Part shown: in pieces, positions 20,341-30,141 of the stretch | How positions within the stretch are numbered: position 1 is the first letter of the stretch | How the letters are laid out: each line of letters begins with the position of its first letter | From: Pascua guehoae | Taxonomy: Eukaryota > Basidiomycota > Tremellomycetes > Trichosporonales > Trichosporonaceae | Length of the DNA stretch: 64,000 nt | NCBI GenBank assembly: GCA_001600415.1 | Contig: BCJX01000014.1 | Span: 124,001 to 188,000, forward strand | Direction of reading: 5' to 3' | Program-made: the position numbers and the translations under genes | The notes under the pieces: model-generated | What the model saw: the letters and a program-made list of their open reading frames with translations, nothing else | Databases searched by the model: none | Told to the model about the DNA's origin: nothing

Positions 20341-22107
20341 ATGTCGGCCAAAATAGCCCCGCCGCCCGTCCCGCCATTGCGGGGTGGCGACGCCTTTGGG
20401 CGGGCCAACGGTGCCCAAGCACCGGCGTCGGCGGGGTCTACGGCGGCTGTGGCGGCGGGTACTGTGGGTGCTGGCTCTGGAGACCCGCCAGTCCAGTCGG
20501 CATCGCTGAGCACGTCTGCGCCGGCGAGCATGGCTGCGGCTTCTGTCCCCGCTGCGCCGACGCCAACGTCAGCAGGCGTGGGGGGCATGTTCGCCACATC
20601 GCCGCCTGGGACGGTGACACCCTCTGTCGCTGCGGGGATTGCAGCGGCGCGGCGCCCGTCGCCATGGCACGAGCTCGCGCACTCGCTGTCGACGACGTCG
20701 CTGCGGACACGGACGCGGACGCCGTCTACGCCGCCTGCGCCTGTCGCGACGCCGCCCGACAGCGCGGGCGCGTGTGGGACCGAGTCACAGACCGAGTCGC
20801 AGGCGCTGCGCGACTGGGACCGGCTCGTGGCGGCGCCCGACTCTGACGCGGTGCGCCATGCGCTCGTGACGTCTGGCGGATCCGGGTCGCCGAGCTTATA
20901 CGCAACGTCGTCTGTGGGGACTGGGAGCCCTACGCCGTCGCTCTCGGGGGCCGGAATTGTGCCCAAGCTCGCGGCCGAGCGGGACAAGGAGGGCCACATC
21001 GAGTACAAGCTCAAACTGATTGACCCGAGTCCCGAGCGGTTTGAGCGGCTCGTGACTCAGATGATGTGGCGGCTCAAGCAGGGGCGCAACGAGGCAATCT
21101 ACGAGCTCGGCCTCGCCGACGACGGCACCGTGATTGGCTTAACCCGCTCCGAGATGGATGCGAGCCTGCGCACGCTCGAGCGCATGGCGTCCGAGGTCGG
21201 CGCGACCGTCATTGTCCTGAAAGAAATCGTCCTCACCGCACCCCAGCCCGGATCCCCCACGGCGGCGCCCGTGTCGACGCCGCCGGCGTGGCTCGCGCGC
21301 CGCCCCGATCTCGACGACCACGGCCGCCCGCGCAAGGGCACGCGCGGGCTCAACGGCGCCGTGCCAGAGTTCAAGTCGCGCCGGGACCGCAGGCGCGAGG
21401 CGGCCGAGGCCGAGGCGGCATCCCCCAACGACGACGACACGACGGCCGTCGACGACGACTCGGACTCGACGTCGGCCTTTTCCTTCTCTGACCCCCCCGC
21501 ATTCCACCTCGACGCGCCCCCGCCCCCGCTCGCGCCCGACCCGGCCGTGCGCGCAGAGCAGAAACGCCGCAAATCCGCCGCGCGCCGCGAACAGCGCCGC
21601 CTAGACCTCTTACGCGGAGACGGCACGTCGCCGTCCCCCCTCCTCCCTGCGGGGCTGCACCAGGCCCTCGAGCACCAGCCCGCACGCCCCAGCTCGCTCC
21701 GCCTCAGCACCTATGTCGCCCCCTCCGCTGCCTCCCTCGAGTCTACCACCGCACCAACAGCGTCACCCCCAGCCGCAGACCAAACAGGACCCCACCCCGA
21801 GGCTCATGCCGGCCACGACACACAGCCCGACAGCCGCACGCCCGACGACGCATTCGTCGACAGCCTCCGCCTCCCCCTCGACCGCCTGTCGCTCTCCTTT
21901 GCCGACGTGCGCACCGACAAGGACGAGGTACAGGGCGTCTACGACATTTACGACGCAAACGACGCAGACGACGAGCTCATCTGCGTCGAGGCCCTGGTCG
22001 TACGTAAACCCCAGGGCGACGAGTGGGAGTATGGCGGTGACGATGATGGGTGGGGGCTCAGTGTGGGCGGTGGGGACGAGGATGGGTGGGGGTTTGGGGA
22101 CGACTGA
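20341..22107 (+). CDS. Protein with GTPBP1/2-type N-terminal domain but no GTPase domain
   Basis: An intronless gene of 588 residues. Residues 200-300 contain a block that strongly resembles the segment preceding the G domain of animal GTPBP1/GTPBP2: EGHIEYKLKLIDPSPERFER, LVTQMMWRLKQGRNEAIYEL, GLADDGTVIGL and LRTLERMASEVGATVIVLKE. In those proteins an EF-Tu-like GTPase follows; here no GKST-type P-loop, DxxG or NKxD motif is visible, and the rest is low-complexity Pro/Ala/Ser and acidic sequence with a charged patch (KSRRDRRREAAEAEA). The C-terminus is acidic and Gly/Trp-rich (DDDGWGLSVGGGDEDGWGF). The start MSAKIAPPP was chosen as the first ATG after a probable leader; the upstream in-frame extension to 20074 is unlike coding sequence. 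Function unknown; the homology is from motif memory and not tested by search. Confidence 0.7.
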   Translation: MSAKIAPPPVPPLRGGDAFGRANGAQAPASAGSTAAVAAGTVGAGSGDPPVQSASLSTSAPASMAAASVPAAPTPTSAGVGGMFATSPPGTVTPSVAAGIAAARRPSPWHELAHSLSTTSLRTRTRTPSTPPAPVATPPDSAGACGTESQTESQALRDWDRLVAAPDSDAVRHALVTSGGSGSPSLYATSSVGTGSPTPSLSGAGIVPKLAAERDKEGHIEYKLKLIDPSPERFERLVTQMMWRLKQGRNEAIYELGLADDGTVIGLTRSEMDASLRTLERMASEVGATVIVLKEIVLTAPQPGSPTAAPVSTPPAWLARRPDLDDHGRPRKGTRGLNGAVPEFKSRRDRRREAAEAEAASPNDDDTTAVDDDSDSTSAFSFSDPPAFHLDAPPPPLAPDPAVRAEQKRRKSAARREQRRLDLLRGDGTSPSPLLPAGLHQALEHQPARPSSLRLSTYVAPSAASLESTTAPTASPPAADQTGPHPEAHAGHDTQPDSRTPDDAFVDSLRLPLDRLSLSFADVRTDKDEVQGVYDIYDANDADDELICVEALVVRKPQGDEWEYGGDDDGWGLSVGGGDEDGWGFGDD

Positions 22108-22109
22108 GC

Positions 22110-22205
22110 GAGTGAGGGTGAGGCGTGAGCGAGTGCGAGTGCGAGTGCTAGTGAGGAGTAAGGAGTGAGCGAGGGAGTGCGAGTGCGAATGAGAGTGAGA
22201 GTGAA
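22110..22205. repeat. GAGTGCGAGTGC-type imperfect minisatellite
   Basis: Directly after the GTPBP-domain gene there are degenerate 6-bp units (GAGTGC, GAGTGA, GCGAGT) over about 95 bp, probably within the 3' untranslated region. Confidence 0.7.
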
Positions 22206-22579
22206 GGGGTGGTCTGCTTCGGGTACGAGAGGCGACACGCAAGACGGCCCCCCGGCCAAGGCATTGGACGGTGGACAGTCGGTGAGGAGCATGTGCTGGA
22301 GCGCACGTTGTGGATATAGCCATACGATAGTCATGTTGCATACATTGGTTTGTACGAGCACAGTTGTGTGGTTGTCGGTGGTGTGGGGCAGTTGTGTGGG
22401 ACTATGGTGTGGGCCGTGGTTGGGCTGTGGTTGGGCTGCGGTGTGGGCTGTGATGGGCATGATGCCGACTGTGGTGTGGGCGTAGAGTGCTTGTCTCCCC
22501 TGTGCTTTGTCGAGTGTGACGGTCTATGACAGGTGGTGATTGCAAGCGTCTAGCAATTGACAACGGTACCGTGAGTTGC

Positions 22580-22668
22580 AGGGCAGCAGGCAGTTGCGAT
22601 CAGGCAGTTGCGAACAGGGTCCGCAGTTGCCAACAGGCAGTTGCGAACAGGCAGTTGCGATCAGGCCC
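22580..22668. repeat. 14-bp tandem repeat cluster, CAGGCAGTTGCGAA
   Basis: Five to six imperfect copies, some reading CAGGCAGTTGCGAT, one interrupted by GTCCGCAGTTGC. Confidence 0.8.
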
Positions 22669-22892
22669 AACCCCAGTCCCAGCCAGCATGCAACCCATAC
22701 CCAGCCGGCAGCCAGCAGCCAGCACCCAGCACCCAGCGGCCTGAACCCCACTCACCATCTACCTGTATTGGCCCACGACTCCATGCCAGCCGACGCGAGC
22801 CAGCACCCAGCAGTCAGTGGCACGCCGGGGCGACCTTTACACAGCCGGTATTTGTGTTGCTGTCACGGGGCCTTCCGGAGACCCCGAGACGC

Positions 22893-23085
22893 AGAGGCCT
22901 AGAGACGCAGAGACGCAGAGACGCAGAGACGCAGAGACGCAGAGACGCAGAGACGCAGAGANNNNNNNNNNNNNNNNNNNNAGAGACGCAGAGACGCAGA
23001 GACGCAGAGACGCAGAGACGCAGAGACGCAGAGACGCAGAGATGCAGAGACGCAGAGATACAGAGACGCAGAGATACAGAGACAC
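22893..23085. repeat. 8-bp tandem array GACGCAGA with assembly gap
   Basis: A near-perfect array of the octamer GACGCAGA runs on both sides of 20 ambiguous bases (22962-22981) and becomes degenerate (GATGCAGA, GATACAGA) at the right end. True length is unknown because of the gap. Since 8 is not a multiple of 3, the array cycles through frames and yields an artefactual ETQRRRDA or SLRLCVSA peptide repeat. Confidence 0.95.
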
Positions 23086-23439
23086 AGGACCCACCTCGTC
23101 AGGATGGTGAGCTTGGTTCGCGGGCTGGCGCCTCCCAGTATCGGCCCATCGTCATGTATGCGGCAGGAGTGTGCATGTGTGTAACAGGAGTGCATGTGTG
23201 TAGCAGGAGAATGTGTAATGTGGAGGAATGTGCCGTGCAGCGTGAACGTCACGCTGCGCTGCACGGCACCGCAGAGCAACCTCCACACCACACCCACCGT
23301 CCCCACGCTACGCGCAGATGCCTGCCGTCCCGCTCCCATCCACTGTCCATCCCCGTCACTGTCGCGTGCTGTGCTCGGACAGAGGCAGGGGTGACCAATG
23401 GCCACTTATTGCAGCTCGGATCACGCAGAACCACCAGCA

Positions 23440-23810
23440 AAAAGACAAGGCCATGTACTGACTGTGACAACTCGAAACGCGCTGCTGCTACGCTGGCTCC
23501 CTGTAGAGTCGGGTCCAGCAGCAAAAGGTCAGCGCCCGCCCCCTCTACGCCGTCACGGAGGACTAGGTGGTCGCCGACCTCACCTATGGAGCTGCTCCGG
23601 GGGATCAATTCCGGAGCGCTCGGAGGGCGATCAACTCCTCACTAAACATAGGAGGTGGCCCCGTGCTTACCACTGACGAGCCACCTGGTATCTACCTTGG
23701 ATCATGGACAGTTTTATCCTGGTCGAACTGGCGTATTTAGGAAATATCGAGTCTGGCGATAACGACGAGTATGTGGCGGAACGTGGCTGGAACGTGGTGT
23801 GACGCAAGCG
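23440..23810. repeat. Dispersed ~350-bp element, copy A
   Basis: Direct-repeat partner of 24127-24482. The best block (23703-23764) shares a nearly identical run around GGCGTATTTAGGAAATATCG with copy B. Both copies begin near a CAGCAAAAGG motif. Neither carries a recognisable transposase or retrotransposon domain or obvious terminal inverted repeats, so it may be a solo LTR, a MITE relic or another dispersed repeat. Confidence 0.8.
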
Positions 23811-24126
23811 GTGGGTCCCCGTCGCGTCCGTTGACGCATTCGGAAGAGAATCCGCGAGGTGACGATACGGCCGAGGCGTCCGGGGACGACAGAATCGATA
23901 AATCCAGCCCCGGTAGGCGTGCCACTCACATATACCGTCGCTTGCGTCGTTGCCTGGCCCGCTGTACCACCCACCGACTTGCACGCGACTTGTACTCGAT
24001 GCTGTGACGAGGGGTGCAGTGGTGGTGCGTGCCATGGTGACCACCCACACCCGATGACAACTGGTCAGTCATGTCCATCACGCAAAGGTCGAGTGCTCGG
24101 CGAGGCCATCATACGCAATGCAGTCA

Positions 24127-24482
24127 ACGTGCTCAGCAAAAGGACATGCGCACAATGCAGTCTCGTTCAGTCACGCAGTCAACGCCGACAGCAAAAGGTT
24201 AACGCCCTCCGCCTACTACGCCGTCGCGGAGGCTTTGGGAGGTCGCTAACCTAACCTATGGAGCTTCTCAACGGGGGGACCAGTCCCGGAGACCTCAGAG
24301 GGTGGTCAACCCCTCACTGGACATAGGAGGTGACCCCGCGCTTACCACCGACGGGCCACCTGTTATCTACCTTGATCATGGACAGTTTTATCATGGTCGA
24401 ACTGGCGTATTTAGGAAATATCGAGTCTGGCGATAACAGCGATTATGTGGCACAACGTGGCCAGAACGTGGCATCGTGGGGT
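24127..24482. repeat. Dispersed ~350-bp element, copy B
   Basis: Second copy of the element at 23440-23810, same orientation, roughly 80% identical by eye, with the start sites about 690 bp apart. Similarity covers the region from the CAGCAAAAGG motif through CATAGGAGGTG and ends shortly after the GGAAATATCG block. Confidence 0.8.
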
Positions 24483-25142
24483 CCGTCGCCGCTTGCGGGA
24501 AGGCGGAATTCCGCATGCGGTGGTGGGGTGGAGGGGTGGGTCAGGGTGTGACGCATTGGGTGGGTGTGAGTGTGTGTGTGATGGAATTCCTAATGGCGGT
24601 AGGCCTGGTAATCGGCATGGTAAACAAGATTAGGGAGCGGTTAGGGACACTTGTCATTTACTCTTGCGTCTGTCATGGTAAACAACTGCACCGAGTGCGT
24701 CGACAACCACTTCGACGAGTTGGGTTGAGTCCCATCTCTAGACGATGGTGTCCAGCATCGTGTGCCGCAAGCGTTGCGCCGAAAGCGTGCAGTGCCGCAA
24801 GCGCCGTGCCGCGAGTAGTGCGCCGCGAGCAATGGCCGCAAGCGTTTGCTCAAGTCTGGCGAGCCCCCAACCAGTGCGAGATCGTGAGTTGAGCCCCATG
24901 CCGTCGACACTCTGATGGCCAGCAACCGGCGTGACGGAAGCGGTGTTAAGCAAAGCGCCATATCGCAAGCGCTGACCGCAAGCATGTTCAAGACCAGCGA
25001 GCAGCCGAACGCGTGCGAGAACGCGACGCCGAAGCGCAAGACTTAAGACTGCATCTACCGTTATCCGACACCGCAACGACTCGAATGAACTCACACCACA
25101 CCTACTCCATTTCCCCTCCGACTCTCTTCCGATCTATGCCGT

Positions 25143-26885
25143 CTACGCGGTCACACGAATGTCGTGTACGACCAACTGGTGTGGCGCTGGGCGTTAGTCC
25201 ACGTCCTGAGCCGGTCCAGCTCTGCATCCCAGCGGGTGCGCAAGCGGGACGTCAAGGAGACGAGTGGCGCGATCACTCGGTCTCCACACTCACCGCCGTC
25301 CTCGTCAAACAGGTCGCCGACGGGCACGTAGCCTAGCTTTGCGTAGAAACGGACGACGGGGAGCTGAGGTTAGCGGCCTGGGCGAGGCAGAGTGGGGAAT
25401 GGTCGTGGGTGGGGCGTGGGGGCGGAGCAGGCGCAGAGACAGGCGCAGGGGGAAGGCAGACGGAGAGACAGAAGCAACTCTGTTCCGCTCCGATGCTAAC
25501 AGCGAGGTCATCGTTGACAGGTCATCGTTGACAGGGGAGTCCAAGTTGTGACACCACGCGTACACCAAGGAAGCAATCTACCTCAGCTGCCCATCGCAAG
25601 ACGCTTGCGGCTGCAAGGCGATCTCACGCCAGAAAGGGTGACAAAGCCCCACGGCGAAAGAGCCAACCTCTTCCGGTTCCCTTCTACGTCGCACCCAACA
25701 GCATAGTGACACCGCCGACATTGGACCCAACGCACCTGCGAATGACACTTGATGGACACCACCTTGCCCCCCTCGGCATCCTTGACGAGCGGCGCAATCT
25801 CCTTCCTGTCCGGGTGCGCCGCGACATAGTCCTCGAGCGCGCGGACGAGCACGCGCCCCAGCCCGTAGCTGCGGTACGCCTTGAGGACGGCGAGGCGCGT
25901 GAGCTTGGCCTTGGCGGTTACGAGGCGGATGGTGCCAACGGGCTTGGAGTCGGCGCAGACGAGGAAGCTGATGGAGGCGCCGGGGGCGTCGTATCTGTCG
26001 TCAGCCGGGAGGGTGAAGGATGGTAAAGTGGAGGAAGGTGAAGTGGAGGGGAATGCGAGGTGCTGGGTGTCGAGGTAAGGTGAGGTGTAGGATCGGAAGC
26101 TGGGGGATGGGGAGGGAGTAGGATGGGGAAGGTGATGCGTAGAATGCTGAGGAGAGCAAGGTAAAGTGGAGCAAGGTGAGAGTATCAGACAGAGAGAGAG
26201 AGGGAAAGAGAGAGGGTCTACTAGCTGTGGCAAGTCTGGACGCGCGAGCGTGGCTATGATGAGGCAGAGAGAGGGAAGGTCTTCTCTCTTGCGCACTCGC
26301 ATGATGGTCGTCTTCGTGATCTGCTCCCGCTCAACACGTCGGCTTGTCGGACAAGCTATCGCCGAGCAGTGGTGCAATCCGCAATCCACGCCCCACTGCG
26401 CCCACCGCTGTCCGCTGTCCGCTGGGTAGCATGGGCGAATGCCTATTAGGCTTGTCAGGCAGACAGTTGTCGTTGCGACTGTTCTGCGTCCAACCACGGA
26501 AGGAATGGATGTATTGCCATGGATTCCAAGTTTGGTCGACACTGCCCATTTTCCTTCGCGTCCTCGGGCTGACCTTCCCCACCATCCCAATGCGCTCATC
26601 TCCACTTCCCGCAAGACCACTCACACACACGCTCTCGACTCACTGATCAATCTCATCCTCAATTGAGAACCCCTGCCGTCAGCCCACGATACAGAGAAAA
26701 GACGGCGCAGGCTCCCGATAACACCCACCTGCTCATCAATGAAAACTGACTGTTAGTGCGGCTCCGCGCCCCGCCCCTCGCTGCGCTGGTCAGCCCAACC
26801 CACCCTCAATGCGGATCGCCTTGCATGCCTCCACGTCGGCGTCGGACTCTGCGACGCGGGTCGTAAACTCTGGTTTAGCTGACAT
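25143..26885 (-). CDS. GNAT-family N-acetyltransferase
   Basis: An acetyl-CoA-dependent transferase of the GCN5 superfamily; substrate unknown. Six exons (26804-26885, 26729-26745, 26644-26672, 25736-25994, 25294-25363, 25143-25186) give 166 residues, a typical single-domain size. The N-terminus reads IRIEVFIDEQGFSIEDEID, the hallmark of the ElaA/YjcF-like branch (IRxEVFxxEQ). Motif A follows as AKLTRLAVLKAYRSYGLGRV with the acetyl-CoA pyrophosphate loop YGLGRVL, and motif B as LPVVRFYAKLGYVPVGDLFD. It ends EDGAPHQLVVHDIRVTA. Exon 2 is only 17 nt, and using the inner CAG acceptor is required to keep the frame. Introns 3 and 4 are long (649 and 372 nt). It is divergent from the GH-like gene. 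Confidence 0.88.
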
Positions 26886-27338
26886 TGTTTGAGATTGCAA
26901 AAAGCGTCAAGGGCAGGGGGGATCGAGTCAAACGATGTTTTGCGGTGGGCCATGGCGTATCGCGTGGAGGTCGGGGGCGCCGAAATGTGCCACTTTCGGC
27001 TTCGGCGACCGTGGGCAACTCCGATCTTCCGGGCTATTCGGGAGCGAGTATGACGTCATGGGTGATGCAGAAGTCGCGTCGTGAAGGCAACCAGCGCATA
27101 AATACACGCGACGAAACTCGGTTCACGCTCCTTCGGAACAAGAACAGCAGCAATGACCATGTCAAACTGTTCTCCTTCCTTACTCTGTCGGCTCTACACA
27201 CCAGGCTCCAGCTCGAGACGGCCACCATCAGTCAGTCCCAGCCTTTTCCGCCTGCGACAACTAACCTCAGAGCTCCCAACCTCACCAAAACTGACCCCGG
27301 CCTCCTCCGTCTGCCTCGCCCTAACCCTCGCCACGATC
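26886..27338. promoter_or_regulatory. Divergent region between the GNAT and GH-like genes
   Basis: About 450 bp between the start codons. A TATA-like CATAAATACA at about 27097-27106 lies in a suitable place for the plus-strand gene. A possible leader intron on that side has donor GTCAGT near 27231 and acceptor CTAACCTCAG ending near 27271. Confidence 0.45.
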
Positions 27339-29133
27339 ATGCACGACCGCGCCCCCGGCGTCTCCCCCGTGAGCGCCCCCGGCGACGTGGTCGGCAAAGT
27401 CACCACGGGCTACCAGGGCTGGTTTGCGTGCCGGGGCGACTGCGCGCCGATCGACCTGTGGTGGCATTGGGCCGACCGGGCGCAGGACAAGCCGTGTCCC
27501 GAAAACACGGGCATCATCTCGTGGCCAGACATGCGCGGGTACGAGACGACGTATGCGAGCGGGTACCCGCCACTGGGGGACGGGCGCGAGGCGAGACTGT
27601 TTTCCAGCTGTGATCAGCAGACTGTCGACTTGCATATGCGGTGGATGGCGGAGAATGGGATCCATACGGCGGCGCTGCAGAGGTTTAATCCGGGGGGGCA
27701 TGAGGGGCCTACGAGGGATATGGTTACTGCCAAGGTGGGTTTGGGTTGGGCGCGGTGGAATTCGGCTGGGACCGGGTCTGGGCTGGAGGACTGGGGCTTG
27801 GGGTTGTGGGTCGAGTGTTTACCGGTGTGTTGGCCTAGAAGGTTGGAGAGGTTAGGGGTGAAGGACGGGGAGGAGGACATGGGGGTGTTGCATTGAAGGT
27901 TGCAGGTTGCGTGTTGCAGGTTTGTATTGGGACTGGGGGCTGACAGAACAGGTGCGACTAGCATGCGAACGCGCGGGGACCAAGTTTTACATCATGTACG
28001 ATATCAGCGGGTGGCTCACCATGCGCGACGAGATTACACGCGACTGGTCTGAAAAGATGGAATCGTACACTGCGTCGCCGGCATATGCGCGGCAGAACGG
28101 CAAGCCTGTGGTGGGTATCTGGGGGTTTGGGTTTGACGTTGCGCACCTTGCCATTTCCGTCGACGATTTCCTGCACGTCATCAACTGGTTCAAGCAGCGC
28201 GGATGCTATGTGATGGGCGGTGTGCCGACGTACTGGCGCTCGGGGACGCGCGACTCACGGAGTGACTGCGGTGAGGTCTACCGCTCGTTGGACATGTTGT
28301 CGCCGTGGATGGTAGGACGCACGGGGGACATGGACGGCGTCGACTATTTTTACCGCGAGTGCGTCGTCCCCGACCTCGCAGAGTGCACTGCCCACGGCGT
28401 CGACTACCAGCCATGTATCAACCCGGGCGACCTGCAGCTCGGGAACCGGCGCCACGGCGACTTTATGTGGCGCCAGTTTTACAACCACGCCCGTGCGGGT
28501 GTGGTCAGCACGTATATCTCCATGTTTGACGAGTACAACGAGGGAAACCAGGTCATGCCCACGGCCGAGACGCAGGCCGACGTCCCCGAGGGAAGCGGCA
28601 TCAGGTCACTCGACGAGGACGGCACACCGTGCAGTGCAGACTACTATCTCCGCCTGTGCGCCGACGGCGGCGCCATGCTCCGTGGCGAAGCACCGCTGTC
28701 AGAGACCCGGCCAACACCGCCCATTGTCGGTCGCACCAATCCTCCCGTGACCGGCTGCGTCGCCCTCCGCGCCCGCAACAACGGCAAGTGGGTCCAAGCG
28801 CGTCCCCACGACAGGGCCGTGGTTGTGGACGGTGGTGGCGTCGGCCCATGGGAACGCCTCATGTTTATCGACCTTGGTAACGATACCGTTGCCCTCCGTG
28901 CAGAGTCCAACGGGCACTATCTCTCCGCCGACCCACGTGGGGCGAAATACCTAGTCGCCGACCGCCGAGACGCGGGACCGTGGGAGAAGTTCCGCGTCGA
29001 GCTCGTCGGAGACGGTGCGATTGCTATCCGCGCCGAGGCTAATGGGCGCTACGTGTGTTCTGAGGGGGCTGGGCTTATCGCCAACCGGGAAAGCCGAGGG
29101 CCGTGGGAGACATTCGACTTGCAGAGGCTATGA
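27339..29133 (+). CDS. GH71/99-like glycoside hydrolase with fascin-like C-terminal repeats
   Basis: Two exons (27339-27734, 27952-29133) give 525 residues. The N-terminal ~400 residues resemble bacterial proteins labelled xylosidase/arabinosidase or GH71/99-like: GKVTTGYQGWFACRGD, WMAENGIHTAALQRFNPGG, FYIMYDISGW, GKPVVGIWGFGF and MFDEYNEGNQV, where the acidic cluster is a candidate active-site region. The last ~125 residues comprise three beta-trefoil/fascin-like repeats: VALRARNNGKWVQA, VALRAESNGHYLSAD and IAIRAEANGRYVCSE, each ending in GPWE. This arrangement is very common in secreted actinobacterial hydrolases and suggests horizontal acquisition. The start is uncertain: the conserved part begins near GDVVGKV, an in-frame ATG at 27153 would add 62 residues including a weakly hydrophobic stretch, and no clear signal peptide is seen. 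Substrate unknown. Confidence 0.75.
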
Positions 29134-30141
29134 GCAGAGGTCGTAGAACACACCGAGCTCGTAGGTTCCCAAGCTCGTACAGAGGACACAGTGGGTAGAC
29201 TATGTTCCGTATACATGACCATGCCATTCGGTTGGCGTCATGGCAAATGTTACTCCGGAATTGTATATGGCACTACATCAGAGACGAGTCGGCTGTTCGA
29301 GCAGCGAGTGTACAATACGCCCACATGCACTTATCATATTATACTGTTACTTTCTCGAGAATGCAATGAGCTGAATGCATTCTCCATCGCGTCCATCCAC
29401 ATGATGGTCGAGGCTGAGGCTGGAAATGAGGCTGGGACTGAGTGCATGGCTGTAAGGCAAGACCGCCCAAGAGCACTTGAGTAGACTGAGAGTTCCCCTC
29501 AAAGGCTCAATGGTGTTACGCCAGTAACATGCTCTCTGAGAGTTATGAATCCTGCAATACACCCTCCACGCACCCTGGGCACCTTCAAAATCCTGCATAC
29601 TGCAGCAGTGTATGCAAAAGATGCATGGTACAGGTGATAGATTGTGTCGCCCGCAATTCCCTCAGGCGCCATGCGCGAATTAATTCCATCCAATGAAGCC
29701 AAACTGAGCGTCATAACAGCGAGCAGACTAGCTCGATAGTTTGCTAGTTTACTAGTGGGTCACAACTTGTGCGGCCGAGACTAGCTCTAAAGCTGTCTCT
29801 TGGCAGCATGGCAAGCATAGCCAAGATGATATGAACGCATGAACCCAAATGGTGGCGTTGTGTTGCACATGGTGGTGGGCTCCGATGGGCGGAGATTGCA
29901 TGCGGCATGCATCGAGTGACGATTCTGACTCGCAGTGGCACCAGGTGGCACATGCCCCGCAGTAGTGCCACTTGGACTGGGGGTTCCAGGGTCATGGTCC
30001 CAGTCTGCCTGCATCATCGGTGGCAAAACGCACCCACCCACTCTCCCATCCCATCCTCCGTCTCCATCATCACATCCACCACATCATTTTTAAACCTCCC
30101 CCGCTACCATCCCCACTACCCACACCCACCATTCCGCGCCG
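29134..30141. other. Intergenic region, nothing recognised
   Basis: About 1 kb between the GH-like gene and the PA-TM-RING gene. It is A+T-richer at 29200-29760. The last 90 bp form a C-rich leader for the downstream gene. Confidence 0.6.

Larger units (their letters stand above)
22206..25142. other. Gene-poor, repeat-rich region
   Basis: About 2.9 kb with no supported gene. It contains a 14-bp CAGGCAGTTGCGAA repeat cluster (22580-22668), the 8-bp array with the assembly gap (22893-23085), an imperfect hairpin (23229-23268), two copies of a ~350-bp element, and a degenerate duplicated block of CCGCAAGC motifs (about 24760-25030). It resembles a graveyard of small repeats between two conserved genes. 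Confidence 0.6.

Noticed and set aside
22893..23090. CRISPR-like array
   Set aside because: Units of 8 bp without spacers in a eukaryotic genome; a simple tandem repeat.
22817..23110. ETQRRRDA-repeat protein on plus strand (and SLRLCVSA on minus)
   Set aside because: It is a by-product of the 8-bp tandem array and crosses an N gap; every frame is open there.
23440..24482. LTR pair of an intact retrotransposon
   Set aside because: Only about 320 bp between the copies, no gag/pol motifs, primer-binding site or TG...CA ends seen.
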